64,000 bases of DNA from Candidatus Obscuribacter sp. (lineage in GTDB: Bacteria > Cyanobacteriota > Vampirovibrionia > Obscuribacterales > Obscuribacteraceae), in assembly GCA_021772095.1 (NCBI GenBank), contig JADYXR010000205.1:1-64000 (forward strand). The letters are read 5' to 3'. The position numbers and the translations under genes were made by a program. This document shows, in pieces, positions 18,475 through 27,233 of the stretch. Within the stretch, counting starts at the first letter, position 1, and each line of letters opens with the position of its first letter. Below the pieces are notes generated by a model, which ran no database searches, had not been told where the DNA came from, and worked only from the letters and a program-made list of their open reading frames with translations.

Positions 18475-18801
18475 CTAGTCCACACGTTTCTCCAATTTCT
18501 TTTTCATGATGCTGGCGCTGATACTGTTCAGCTTTTTCTCAAGCCGATTTTCGTCTTCATAGCTAAGCTTACCGTTGTTCTTGCTGATCATTTTTTCCTT
18601 GTCTTCCTGGATGTCGGCAAGATCTTCTCTGTAATTCTTAGCTTCCTTGAAGGTCAACTCTTTGGAGCGCTCGGCCTTAGCGATGCGAGCTTTAAGTGCG
18701 ACCTGGCGTTGATAAATGGTGTATTTTTTTGCATCTGCCGAAGAAAAAGCTCCGGCAGAGACGATGGCGGCAATCACTACCGCAGTAACTACGAATTTCA
18801 T
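18475..18801 (-). CDS. Small exported helical protein
   Basis: 108 aa. Signal peptide MKFVVTAVVIAAIVSAGAFS ending ADA, then an entirely helical, highly charged mature chain (VALKARIAKAERSKEL, LADIQEDKEKMISKN, NRLEKKLNSISASIMKKK) that should form a coiled coil. AGAGG nine bases before the ATG supports the start. The arrangement of short helices with charged turns resembles other small periplasmic proteins in this window (58669). Function unknown. Confidence 0.75.
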   Translation of the reverse strand: MKFVVTAVVIAAIVSAGAFSSADAKKYTIYQRQVALKARIAKAERSKELTFKEAKNYREDLADIQEDKEKMISKNNGKLSYEDENRLEKKLNSISASIMKKKLEKRVD

Positions 18802-18935
18802 TAAATACCTCTGGATGAAACCTTCAAAATTGCGTTCTCAATCTTTCGTAGCGCACTTACTAAGAATCGAGGAAGGTTCGTTCAGGATAGTATCTACACT
18901 TATAGGTCTGTTGCTTTGATTGGAAGCTTGCGCAG

Positions 18936-20132
18936 TTAAGCGGCTTGGATGCTTTGATGTTGGTGCAACTCGGAGTCTTTGAAGTTGGATCGAATCTCAG
19001 CCACTTTCGATATGGTTTCGTCGAAGGAAACTTCACCACCCATGTCATCCAAAATAGTCATCGCGTGTTGGATATGCTCCAAATTATCTACATGATTAAC
19101 GAGCAAAGCTTCAGCAATAGTGATCTCGTAATCAGTGACGAACGAATATTGGATTTCTGAATACTCTTCCACAATCATTTTCGATTGCTCGCTAGCCTCG
19201 GCAGATTGCAAGATTCTGACTGCAACCCGAATAGATTCAATTTGCTCGAGCACTTCTTCTAGTGAATGCTCGGTCGCTTTCACCATCGCTACGATTCGAG
19301 CGGCTTTTTCGAAAGTAAACTTTTGAGCGGTAATCATTTTTTGAAGCTCAATTGCAGCGTCCACCACATGTGGTGGCACGAGATTATAGGCTGATAACAA
19401 TTGACCGTATTGCATGTCGGTTTCGATTCCCAACTCTGCCAGCACGAGGCTGTCTTCATGAGTAATGAGACCGGCTGCAACAAGCAGTTCGCCGACGCGA
19501 GGAGTGGTCCCGGTTTCTTCTTCAATTTCGTTTCTAAGACCCAATGCGATCAGCAAAGATTCAAACGAACGACCTTCTTTTTCAATTGCGCGCAATGCTC
19601 TAACGGCGTCATAGAAGGAAAGGTGTCCGTCTCTGACCAGGATCTGGAGATTGAAACAATTTACCAATGTCGATTCATTGATGTATTCGAGTTGAACGAG
19701 TGATTGTCCGACCGGAAGGCAGGTTTTGTCTGCGTATGCGAGGGTCTGTTTCATACCGAATTCATTAACCAGATCGGCAGCTAAAACGAGCTTGGCCAAG
19801 CGGGACAAAGAGCTACTTTCCATTTTTATTTCGTTCAGTTTGTACGCTTCTTCGATCGTAACTTGGTGCGAATGAGCACTGCGCAACAACTGTTTTGCTA
19901 GCCGCTCTGAAATGGCACCAGTTCTAATTGCTCGCTGAGTAACTAGAGCGTTCTCCAGATCGAGTTCGCTGATTTGTCCGGTCATCACAAGCGCGCGACC
20001 GATCGGAGCGTTGGCTTTCTTTGCGATTAACGCGCAATCTTTAAGTCCGGTCGGACTAGCAGCTCCGGATTCTAAAAGCAATTCACCAAGGCACAATCTT
20101 GGTATTCGATTTCTTTGATTCAGCAACAACAT
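18936..20132 (-). CDS. Protein with tandem MshEN/GspE N-terminal-like repeats
   Basis: 398 aa, cytoplasmic. At least three copies of a domain resembling the N-terminal c-di-GMP-binding MshEN domain of type II secretion/type IV pilus ATPases: CLGELLLESGAAS (near residue 15), RLAKLVLAADLVNEFG (near 120) and RVGELLVAAGLITHED (near 225), each followed by a PxGxxL-type half. No ATPase domain is attached, so it may be a stand-alone cyclic-dinucleotide sensor or adaptor; binding residues were not checked in detail. Start ATG 20132 is chosen for the GGGGGG run 10-16 bases upstream. A CCACCACATGTGGTGG palindrome lies inside the gene at 19361-19376. Confidence 0.7.
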   Translation of the reverse strand: MLLLNQRNRIPRLCLGELLLESGAASPTGLKDCALIAKKANAPIGRALVMTGQISELDLENALVTQRAIRTGAISERLAKQLLRSAHSHQVTIEEAYKLNEIKMESSSLSRLAKLVLAADLVNEFGMKQTLAYADKTCLPVGQSLVQLEYINESTLVNCFNLQILVRDGHLSFYDAVRALRAIEKEGRSFESLLIALGLRNEIEEETGTTPRVGELLVAAGLITHEDSLVLAELGIETDMQYGQLLSAYNLVPPHVVDAAIELQKMITAQKFTFEKAARIVAMVKATEHSLEEVLEQIESIRVAVRILQSAEASEQSKMIVEEYSEIQYSFVTDYEITIAEALLVNHVDNLEHIQHAMTILDDMGGEVSFDETISKVAEIRSNFKDSELHQHQSIQAA

Positions 20133-20703
20133 AATAGCAAGCCCCCCTAAATCCACACGAAGCTCAACGCTTCACCCATCTCGTAACCCCTAAAACACAC
20201 AATCTGCGCGCACGCATCCCGCCTTCCCCAAGGCGATGTGCAAGAGACTGAATTCGAGGATTCGAGTAACATCCCGATTCGAGTCAACCGCAGAATTTTT
20301 CTAGCGAAACTCTTGTACTAATAATTTGTACGTAGCACTTGGGAACAAATCCAATGCACAAAAATGGTGGCACTTTTGAGACATTTCAAAAACCTTTTTT
20401 TCCTCGAAAGCTGATGAACAGACATTGATAGGAAATAAGTGTTAAGTGACCTTCGCATGAAAGGTCTGTGAATTATCTTGCTAATTTGCCGCAAAAAGTG
20501 TCCGATTTTTGCCACCACATTCGGTTTATTTCGTAGACCGAATCGAGGGACAATTTATTTCCAGGACTAAAGATGACACTCGTTTAGAATGAAAGATGGC
20601 ACTTATTCGTTGGACTAAACGAAGTTATCACCTGTGAAACCGCAAAAAAAATGCCGCTTGATCAAGTCACCAAGCGGCATTCCGTTATCTATTCAGTTTC
20701 CTA
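20133..20703. other. Long gap, no gene seen
   Basis: About 570 bp. The left part is the upstream region of the MshEN-repeat gene; the right end is the terminator at 20644-20681. Two inverted copies of the TGGTGGCA motif occur (about 20365 and 20511). Only short frames without ribosome sites. Confidence 0.5.
20644..20681 (-). terminator. Intrinsic terminator of glycine-zipper gene
   Basis: AATGCCGCTTG (20650-20660) pairs perfectly with CAAGCGGCATT (20671-20681); read on the minus strand the stem is followed by a run of T (20644-20651). Confidence 0.9.
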
Positions 20704-21069
20704 TTATCGGCGAATCAGACCAGTCAATGCTCCGACACCTGCGCCGACACCGGCTCCGATACCTATGTTTCGAACATAATGCCTGGAGTGACCTTCACCA
20801 CTATGCGGGGCTAGCAGGCTAACTCCCAAACCAGCGCCAGCGCCAATCCCGGCACCAATCAAAGCAGGTTTCAAAATGCTTCTACGGCGAAAGTTGTTGT
20901 ACGGATTTACGTAACCGTAGTTGTTGTACGGATTTCCGAAATTCGCATTCTGATTGAATCCACCATAAGGATTCACATAATACTGAGCTTCAGCTGGTTG
21001 TGCGAGACCACCGGCAGTGGTCGCCAGGACCGCTAAAGTTAGAGCGCCTTTCTTAAACGATTTAAGCAT
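20704..21069 (-). CDS. Exported glycine-zipper protein
   Basis: 121 aa. Signal peptide (ALTLAVLATTAGGLAQPAEA), an Asn/Tyr/Gly/Pro-rich stretch (YNNYGYVNPYNN) and two glycine-zipper segments (ALIGAGIGAGAGLGVSLLA and IGIGAGVGAGVGALTGLI) that should insert in or line a membrane. AAGGAGG six bases before the ATG marks the start, and an intrinsic terminator follows. Glycine-zipper proteins of this kind are usually envelope-associated; function unknown. Confidence 0.8.
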   Translation of the reverse strand: MLKSFKKGALTLAVLATTAGGLAQPAEAQYYVNPYGGFNQNANFGNPYNNYGYVNPYNNFRRRSILKPALIGAGIGAGAGLGVSLLAPHSGEGHSRHYVRNIGIGAGVGAGVGALTGLIRR

Positions 21070-21391
21070 TACATCCTCCTTGTAGCGATTGGTATCATCG
21101 GTGGTTCCGTAGAGCCATTTCGCAATTAATTAAGCTTCTCGTTATTATCAAGTCACCGTTAAGCGGCTCGATATCACAGTTTGACGCGTCGGGCAACACT
21201 ATGTTCCGCGCCCTTCACGATGGTTTCGGAGTCTACGTTTCAGCAATTACTAGAGAATGCTGAAGAGGCGCATGAGATAAGCGTTCCAAACTACAGAGAC
21301 GTTTGCAGATGTTGATAAAAGTTGCTGCTGTTGAAACGAAGACAAGTGCTTTCTGTCCGAAAATCTACCTATATAAAGGAACCATCAGACC
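21070..21391. other. Gap, no gene seen
   Basis: 322 bp between two minus-strand genes. It should hold the promoter of the glycine-zipper gene; a TTGATA and TAATTG pair with 17-bp spacing on the minus strand near 21130-21160 is a weak candidate. Confidence 0.4.
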
Positions 21392-22051
21392 TCAGACTCG
21401 TTCTGTTCTTGCATGTTCTATCAATTCTTCGACGCACTTCACCACGATTTTAACAGTGACTAACTCAGGCGGGAGATCAGCTGCATTCCCAATGCGCCTC
21501 TCTGCCTCATCAATTTCCTGTGCAAATTTTTGCTTGAGTGCCTCCAATTCCGCCAAACTCTTCTTCTCGGCCTGGTCTTCGATCCTGCATCGCTCCAGCC
21601 AGGGCACAACCGGCAGTAAAGCCTTGATTGCTGCAATTAATTGCACGGCATCGAACACAGGCATACTTATAAAAGCATCTGAACCCAAGTGGTGACCAGC
21701 GATCTCGACGGAGGCGTTCAACCGAACACCTATAGGACCGGGCGCCAGAGACAAGATCATGAACATCGAATCGTCGTGTTTGGCATCGCCTCTCAGCCGT
21801 TTCAAAAATTCGAAAATGTTCTCGTCTTCTAGATAAGCAGCGCAAATGATGACGTCAGCGTGATTGGGTCCATCTAAAAATGACATGGCCTCTTTGACTG
21901 TGTGAGCCGGCACAACTGAGTGCCCGGCATTCTTGCAGGCGGCCTTCAACTGAAGCACATTGACCATCTCGTCGAGGATCAAGATACGAAAAGTGTCTTT
22001 AGCGGCTAGCTCCGGGGTTGCTGGCTCAACTAGTGGTTTCTCGGGAAGCAT
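21392..22051 (-). CDS. Degenerate response-regulator receiver protein
   Basis: 219 aa. Residues about 20-145 follow the CheY fold (RILILDEMVNVLQLKAAC, then strand DVIIC and a helix EFLKRLRG), but the strand that normally ends in the phospho-acceptor Asp reads DVIICAAYLED, so the Asp is replaced by Ala; the usual Lys near the end of the domain is also not clear. It is probably a pseudo-receiver that works without phosphorylation. The C-terminal 60 residues are a charged helix (ELEALKQKFAQEIDEAERRI), likely a coiled-coil. It stands alone, divergent from the aldo/keto reductase gene. Confidence 0.65.
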   Translation of the reverse strand: MLPEKPLVEPATPELAAKDTFRILILDEMVNVLQLKAACKNAGHSVVPAHTVKEAMSFLDGPNHADVIICAAYLEDENIFEFLKRLRGDAKHDDSMFMILSLAPGPIGVRLNASVEIAGHHLGSDAFISMPVFDAVQLIAAIKALLPVVPWLERCRIEDQAEKKSLAELEALKQKFAQEIDEAERRIGNAADLPPELVTVKIVVKCVEELIEHARTERV

Positions 22052-22199
22052 ACAGCTCGTTACCTACGGGATACTAACGTCAATTTTAACGCGTTGGCGC
22101 GGTTTTAGATGCTCCGTCTCAAATCAAGTGGTGGTGAAGATCCTCAACCTGAGCGCCAATCCGGTTTAGACGCGCTCTGGTGTGGCGTTTAGCCCGGAC

Positions 22200-22229
22200 T
22201 TGACAGGCACTAGACGACCGGTCTAATAT
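22200..22229 (+). promoter_or_regulatory. Sigma-70 promoter upstream of aldo/keto reductase
   Basis: TTGACA (22200-22205), 18-bp spacer, TAATAT (22224-22229). The start site would be near 22237, leaving a leader of about 200 bases before the ATG at 22444; the leader contains TGCGCACGT twice (near 22316 and 22334) but no riboswitch that I recognise. Confidence 0.6.
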
Positions 22230-22443
22230 AATCACAGAAGCGCAATGTGATTCTCACCGGGTTAGGATCCTCCGTTTGGGAGTTCCACTCGATGTCACGT
22301 CATGTATTTTTCCTGCGCACGTACTAAAATTTGCGCACGTTCAAACCTCGACGTGAAACATGCCGAAAGCAGAACACTGACTTTCTGGCTGGGGCTGTGA
22401 TTTTGGTTGTATTCAGTAGCTACGTAAACGGTGGAAGAGTTTT

Positions 22444-23487
22444 ATGGAATATAGACAGCTAGGCGGATCCGGATTAAAAGTGCCGGTGTTCAGTTATGGT
22501 GCTGCCACCTTCGGCGGTGACGGAGAATTGTTTAAAGGCTTTGGCGAAACTCACGTTAAAGAAGCCAGCAGACTGATTGACTTGTGCCTCGATGCCGGCG
22601 TTAACTTCTTCGATACTGCGGACATTTATTCACGCGGAATGTCCGAGGAAATTCTTGGAGCCGCGATCGGAAAGAAACGAAATGATGTTTTGATCTCAAC
22701 GAAAGCAACATTCAAAATGGCCGATGGCCCCAACGACCTGGGCTCATCTCGACACCACCTGATCAAGGCTTGTGATGACAGTTTACGCAGACTTGGAACC
22801 GACTACATCGACATTTATCACATGCATGGATTCGATGCACTGACGCCGATTGAAGAAGTTTTGAGCACGCTCGAGAATTTGGTTCAGAGCGGAAAAGTCC
22901 GCTACATCGGATGTTCCAACTTCTCCGGATGGCATCTGATGAAGTCACTATCAGTCTCCGAACGATACGGTTGGTCGAAATATATTTCGCATCAAGCATA
23001 TTATTCATTGGTCGGACGCGAGTACGAATGGGAATTGATGCCGCTTGCAATGGATCAAAAAGTCGGCACGATGGTTTGGAGTCCGCTTGGTTGGGGACGT
23101 CTAACCGGAAAGATTCGCCGCAATCAACCGCTGCCGGAAGTTAGCCGTCTGCACAAAACAGCTGATTTCGGACCTCCGGTCGACAACGAATATCTCTATG
23201 ACGTTATCGATGCACTCGATGAAGTCGCAGAAGAAACCGGAAAAACCATTACGCAAATCGCGCTCAACTGGTTACTGCAACGCCCCACGGTCGCGAACAT
23301 AGTGATCGGAGCCCGCAACGAGGAACAGTTAAAACAAAACCTTGGTGCAATCGGCTGGAATCTTACGCCGGAACAAGTCGCCAAGCTCGACGCTGCCAGC
23401 GAACAAACACCGATCTACCCGTACTGGCACCAACGCCAGTTCGTCGAACGAAATCCAATGCCCGTCAAGGTTCCCGCATTGGTATAA
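22444..23487 (+). CDS. Aldo/keto reductase
   Basis: 347 aa, the usual length for the voltage-gated-potassium-channel-beta/YajO-like branch. The catalytic tetrad is intact: D57 and Y62 in DTADIYSRG, K87 in ISTKATF and H128 in IYHMHG. NADPH-binding SPLGWGRLTGK and the IVIGARNEEQL motif near the C-terminus are also present. Cytoplasmic NAD(P)H-dependent reduction of aldehydes or ketones; the natural substrate is unknown. GGAAGAG precedes the ATG. A bidirectional terminator follows. Confidence 0.95.
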   Translation: MEYRQLGGSGLKVPVFSYGAATFGGDGELFKGFGETHVKEASRLIDLCLDAGVNFFDTADIYSRGMSEEILGAAIGKKRNDVLISTKATFKMADGPNDLGSSRHHLIKACDDSLRRLGTDYIDIYHMHGFDALTPIEEVLSTLENLVQSGKVRYIGCSNFSGWHLMKSLSVSERYGWSKYISHQAYYSLVGREYEWELMPLAMDQKVGTMVWSPLGWGRLTGKIRRNQPLPEVSRLHKTADFGPPVDNEYLYDVIDALDEVAEETGKTITQIALNWLLQRPTVANIVIGARNEEQLKQNLGAIGWNLTPEQVAKLDAASEQTPIYPYWHQRQFVERNPMPVKVPALV

Positions 23488-23555
23488 CATTCAGAAGCAA
23501 TTAAACTATGAACGCTTCGTTGTTCTAAAGTTTCTTCTGACTCGACACAAAAACA

Positions 23556-23593
23556 AAAACGTGGCGGCACCGCATTTGGTACCGCCACGTTTT
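23556..23593. terminator. Bidirectional intrinsic terminator
   Basis: AAAACGTGGCGG (23556-23567) pairs with CCGCCACGTTTT (23582-23593), flanked by A-rich and T-rich tracts. It serves the aldo/keto reductase (+) and the glutathione peroxidase (-) genes. Confidence 0.9.
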
Positions 23594-23659
23594 AATTTTA
23601 TTCGTGATTCAGATGAATGACCTGTGCGTGATTCAAATCACCTGAGACTCGCGAGGATA

Positions 23660-24244
23660 CTACAGAAGCTTCTGAATATCAGCTTCTATCTCTTGCGGCG
23701 TCACCTTCGACTCATACCGCTGCACAATCTCACCATCTTTATTGATCAGAAATTTCGTGAAATTCCATTTGATGTCATCACCATTGGTCAGATACTTATA
23801 AATAGGATGTTGGTTTGGTCCTTTCACATCTACCTTATCGAAGATCTGAAAATCCACACCATAGTTCTTCTGGCAGAACGAGCCAATCTCATCACTACTA
23901 CCAGGTTCCTGCCCGCCAAATTGATTGCACGGAAACCCGAGCACTTCCAAACCCTTCGGCGAGAATTTCTTGTTCAACTCTTCGAGCCCGGCATATTGCG
24001 GCGTATATCCGCACTTGCTCGCCGTGTTGACGATCAGCATCACGTGCCCTTTGTACTTGTCGAAGTCGATTTCCTTGCCCTCGAGCGACTTCGCTTTGAA
24101 CTCGTAAATCTTAGCCATGGTCTTCTTGCTACTCCCCTTCGCCGGTTGCGCGGTCTTCGCAAAACCGGGCTGACTGCTCAAGCCGACGCCCAAGGCGGCC
24201 GCCACGACGACAGCGAGTGCTGGAGCCAAATATTTATTAGACAT
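23660..24244 (-). CDS. Exported glutathione peroxidase-family enzyme
   Basis: 194 aa with a signal peptide (ALAVVVAAALGVGLSSQPGFA), so probably periplasmic. Catalytic residues: C78 in NTASKCGYTPQ, Gln in FGGQEPG (Q112) and W160-N161 in WNFTKFLI. A second cysteine, C124 in SFCQ, sits where the resolving Cys of thioredoxin-dependent GPx enzymes lies, so thioredoxin rather than glutathione is the likely reductant. It reduces peroxides. Cys instead of selenocysteine, as usual in bacteria. It lies 21 bases after the charged coiled-coil gene, forming an operon. Confidence 0.93.
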   Translation of the reverse strand: MSNKYLAPALAVVVAAALGVGLSSQPGFAKTAQPAKGSSKKTMAKIYEFKAKSLEGKEIDFDKYKGHVMLIVNTASKCGYTPQYAGLEELNKKFSPKGLEVLGFPCNQFGGQEPGSSDEIGSFCQKNYGVDFQIFDKVDVKGPNQHPIYKYLTNGDDIKWNFTKFLINKDGEIVQRYESKVTPQEIEADIQKLL

Positions 24245-24265
24245 GATAATCCCCGTTGTTCAGCG

Positions 24266-24592
24266 CTACTCTTTTTGAGGTGGCGATGGTGGTGGTTGCG
24301 GCGGCTGCGACAGTCGCGACGCCTGCTGCTGCTGGAATTCCTGCATCAACTCTTGGCGTTTTTTCAGGTCGAGCGAGTCCAGCAAAGCGTCGTTCGCCTT
24401 GGAAATCTCGAGCTCCTGCTCCTTTCGCCCGGCGTGCTGCTTCTCTACAGCCATTTGCTGCATGCGGAAGCGTTCGTGATCTTCAGCACGGCGACGGCGC
24501 TCAATTTCTTCGCGTTTGCGGCGCTCCTCGCGTTCTCTATCCGAACGTGCAAGCGCTGCTTGCTCGTTCTGTCTTCGTGTCTTTTCGTCCAT
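24266..24592 (-). CDS. Highly charged coiled-coil protein
   Basis: 108 aa. It starts MDEKTRRQNEQ, with GGAG eight bases before the ATG; longer in-frame starts are rejected for that reason. Residues 1-80 are almost all Arg, Glu, Gln, Lys and Ala (EREERRKREEIERRRRAE), a single long helix or coiled coil; the tail is Pro/Gln-rich (PPQPPPSPPQKE). No signal peptide. It is upstream of the exported GPx gene in the same operon. Function unknown. Confidence 0.7.
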   Translation of the reverse strand: MDEKTRRQNEQAALARSDREREERRKREEIERRRRAEDHERFRMQQMAVEKQHAGRKEQELEISKANDALLDSLDLKKRQELMQEFQQQQASRLSQPPQPPPSPPQKE

Positions 24593-24932
24593 TGTATGGC
24601 TCCTTTCAACGTCAGGTCGACGATTTCGACAAACCTGGGGATTGCCGAACAGGGTGGGACCTCTCCAGCTAAGATACTGCACGCCTGAAGCGTCACAGGC
24701 GCTGAGTCTCGGACAAAGCCGCGAATGCGCCCGTGTTTGTTATTCCACGATTCAGACCGTTTAGTTCGCCTGAATAAGATCTGTAGCCCACTCAAAATCA
24801 CTCAACCTCCTATAAAAGTATGCCTCACGCACCCTTTACCAAAGTCATAAAAATTTTGATGTTTCCTTTACGCCCCCTCGGTTGAAGATAAGTACATCGA
24901 GGGGGACACGAACCCCGGGCACTCAAAAAATC

Positions 24933-25040
24933 ATGGAGGACAAAACGGATAACAATCGGCGAAGCAGAGAGCCGCCCCCGAGCCAGATGAAGCTGACCAA
25001 CTCATCAACGCTGGACGACGGAATGGCACCACCGCAATAG
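24933..25040 (+). CDS. Possible 35-aa small protein
   Basis: ATG 24933 opens a 35-residue frame, MEDKTDNNRRSREPPPSQ to the end DDGMAPPQ. Its charged and Pro/Gln-rich composition resembles the tail of the neighbouring coiled-coil protein. No good ribosome site is present, so it may instead be part of a non-coding transcript. Confidence 0.25.
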   Translation: MEDKTDNNRRSREPPPSQMKLTNSSTLDDGMAPPQ

Positions 25041-25088
25041 ACACATCACACGCACGGAGGCGCGACTACACCGAAAAGTTATCTGAAC

Positions 25089-25278
25089 GATGAGCCGCAC
25101 GCACAGCGGCTCATCACTCGAAAAGAATTGGACACTGGCACTGGTTGCATCGCAGGGTCACAAGACAAGAATGTATGAGAGCGTTTGAGTCTTGTGAGAT
25201 GCCCCGGAGAGTCTGTCCGAAGGTTAGAGCCGTCCGGGAACCAGGAGCCCGGGCGGCTCTATTTATGCGGGCTTTTTT
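25089..25278 (+). ncRNA. Candidate structured RNA (three stem-loops)
   Basis: In an 820-bp gap with no clear gene, three stem-loops follow each other: GATGAGCCGC (25089-25098) with GCGGCTCATC (25106-25115), 10 perfect pairs; TCACAAGAC (25158-25166) with GTCTTGTGA (25189-25197), 9 perfect pairs; and AGAGCCGTCCGGG (25226-25238) with CCCGGGCGGCTCT (25248-25260), 13 pairs including one G-T. A run of six T lies at 25273-25278. No known RNA family (RNase P, tmRNA, SRP, 6S) is recognised. Strand is inferred from the T-run only. Confidence 0.35.
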
Positions 25279-25350
25279 ACGCGTTGAGTCCGCTGGATGC
25301 TTGGGTTTCGCTGGATGCTGATTTCGCTGGACGCTCGCGTTTCGCGCCGA
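25279..25350. repeat. Short degenerate tandem repeat
   Basis: Three to four copies of a unit close to TTTCGCTGGATGCT, with changes such as CCGCTGGATGCTTGGG and TTCGCTGGACGCTCG. Located in the gap after the msrB stop (minus strand). Confidence 0.6.
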
Positions 25351-25413
25351 TGCATTTACCTGCGCCCGAGAGCAGCTCGGGGTGGCGAAATACTCACATC
25401 TGAAACTGCGATG

Positions 25414-26070
25414 CTACTTTTTCTTGCCTTTGAAATCGAGAGACGCTGAGTTGATACAGTAACGTTTTCCAGTCGGGCCGGGACCATCATCGAAAACATG
25501 GCCGAGATGCGCGCCGCAATTTTTGCAAATAACTTCATCGCGATTCATGCCGTGCGAACGATCTGATTTCTTGTCGACTGACTGTCCTTGCGGTTTTGTG
25601 AAGCTCGGCCAGCCGCTGCCGGAATCAAATTTGTCCTGCGAATCGAACAATAATTCTCCGCAGTTGCTGCATTTATATTCACCGGTTTCGTGATTGTTCC
25701 AGTACTTACCTGTGAACGCAGGCTCAGTGGCACTGCATCTTGTCACGTTATAAACATTCGGATCGAGTTTGCTTTTCCAGTAACTATCGTTTTTCTTAGC
25801 AACATCTTTCGTTTTGGTCTTCGATTCAGAAGTCGCTGCTTTCGCTGATGAATCGGCGGTCTTAGAATTCGCGTCAACGGTTTTCGATGAGATGGTGGTG
25901 GAAGTTTTTGATGTCGTCGCGCCACTCGAATTGGTCGAAGTTTTGGACGACGTGGTGGATTTCGTTTCGACTTTCTTGGCAGTCGAGTTGGCATCGGCTG
26001 CAAATGCGCTGCTGCTGTTTGCGGCAAACAGCAACATCATTGCGATTGCTAAAATTTTGAAATTTGCCAC
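25414..26070 (-). CDS. msrB: Exported peptide-methionine (R)-S-oxide reductase
   Basis: 218 aa. Signal peptide ending AFA, a low-complexity Ser/Thr/Lys/Ala linker (about residues 25-80) and a complete MsrB domain: zinc-binding CSNC and CKNC pairs, GSGWPSF, HLGHVFDDGPGPTGKRYC and the catalytic Cys in RYCINSASL. It repairs R-methionine sulfoxide in proteins, here outside the cytoplasm; the linker may tether it to the envelope. GTG 26070 is taken as the start since GAGGGAG lies five bases upstream; the in-frame ATGs at 26094 and 26091 lie upstream of that ribosome site. Divergent from the lipid-kinase-like gene. Confidence 0.93.
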   Translation of the reverse strand: MANFKILAIAMMLLFAANSSSAFAADANSTAKKVETKSTTSSKTSTNSSGATTSKTSTTISSKTVDANSKTADSSAKAATSESKTKTKDVAKKNDSYWKSKLDPNVYNVTRCSATEPAFTGKYWNNHETGEYKCSNCGELLFDSQDKFDSGSGWPSFTKPQGQSVDKKSDRSHGMNRDEVICKNCGAHLGHVFDDGPGPTGKRYCINSASLDFKGKKK

Positions 26071-26237
26071 TGAAACTCCCTCTGAGGTCATCATCTATAG
26101 CCTAACATCGAATTTGGCGTTCGACAGAAAAACAAATTTCAATGCATCGTCGCACGAAAAACACGCTACATCGAGGGTATCGGTTTGATAGACTGTGGCG
26201 TTTTCCCGCGTGGTAATGGCGGAACAAGGGGTATCAC

Positions 26238-27233
26238 ATGACAACAGTTATTTTCTGCAACGAGAAAGCTGGCACATTCGAATCCTGCAGTGCACAAATG
26301 GGCTCGATTCCTGACAAACTCGAAGAGGTCACCGGCAGCAAGTCGGTGGTCGTCAATGCGGCAGATTTCACCGACTCTGACCTGGTAGGCGCTGAAAGAG
26401 CAATCATCATGGGCGGGGACGGAACGGTTGGTCGGCTGCTTGGGAAGCTTGCCAATCATACGCCGCGAATTCCTATCGGCATCATTCCCGCTGGGACAGG
26501 CAATTTGCTCGCGGGCATGCTTGGTGTGAAGTCAGAGAAACCAGAAGATAGAGTTCCATTTGCACTTGATGTAATCAGCAATGGCAGAGTGGTATCAATC
26601 GATCTTGGCACTGCCAACGGAACGCCATTCGCGCTGGACGTCGGTGTCGGACCTCTGGCAATGGCAGTCACGGAGCCAGATAAGCAAGAGAAAAATACTC
26701 ACGGACTTTTGAGTTATGTGAGACCACTTTTAAAATCTATGTTTGAACGTCCATACAAATTTCAAATCAAAACGGGTGGGCATGTTTTCGAATGTATCGC
26801 GTCGGCGATCTTCGTTACGAATCCGCAAGAACTCGGCATCGGACAAAAGTCAGACGCCACCTCGTTACGCAACGGCAAACTCAATTTGATTATTTTGAAT
26901 CCGCAGAATCTTGATGATTACGCGGGTATCGCAATGAGGTTTGGATCATGGTTTCTAGGTAACGCAGAAACGGATACATTGCCTTATCGACTTTTCGAAG
27001 TGAACGATGTTGAGATCACGGCATTGGAAGAGATGCCCTCCGCGCCGATGTTTGCGGATGTAATGCCGACAATTATCAAACCTGACGATGCGCCTATCGA
27101 AGGCACTCCAGTAAGTAAACGCGATCAGCCGACCACGATGCTTGACGGTGACGTTTTCGGACAGACACCAGTAGTGGTGGCAACTTTGCCTAAGGCGGTT
27201 GATGTCTATGTTCCGATGGATACTGTGACTTAG
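26238..27233 (+). CDS. Diacylglycerol kinase-like (DagK/YegS) protein
   Basis: 331 aa. DAGK catalytic-domain motifs: MGGDGTVG (59-65), IPAGTGNLLA (84-92) and the later ALDVGVGP and LRNGKLNLIIL elements of lipid kinases of the YegS/DgkB family. Cytoplasmic, expected to phosphorylate a lipid such as diacylglycerol with ATP. The C-terminal 60 residues (Pro/Thr-rich) are longer than usual. AAGGGG seven bases before the ATG supports the start. The next gene, convergent, encodes a Cys-phosphatase. Confidence 0.88.
   Translation: MTTVIFCNEKAGTFESCSAQMGSIPDKLEEVTGSKSVVVNAADFTDSDLVGAERAIIMGGDGTVGRLLGKLANHTPRIPIGIIPAGTGNLLAGMLGVKSEKPEDRVPFALDVISNGRVVSIDLGTANGTPFALDVGVGPLAMAVTEPDKQEKNTHGLLSYVRPLLKSMFERPYKFQIKTGGHVFECIASAIFVTNPQELGIGQKSDATSLRNGKLNLIILNPQNLDDYAGIAMRFGSWFLGNAETDTLPYRLFEVNDVEITALEEMPSAPMFADVMPTIIKPDDAPIEGTPVSKRDQPTTMLDGDVFGQTPVVVATLPKAVDVYVPMDTVT

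Noticed and set aside
25226..25260. Hairpin starting GAGCCGU, like group II intron domain V
   Set aside because: The stem is almost perfect, without the two-base bulge and GNRA loop that define domain V, and no intron-encoded protein is nearby.
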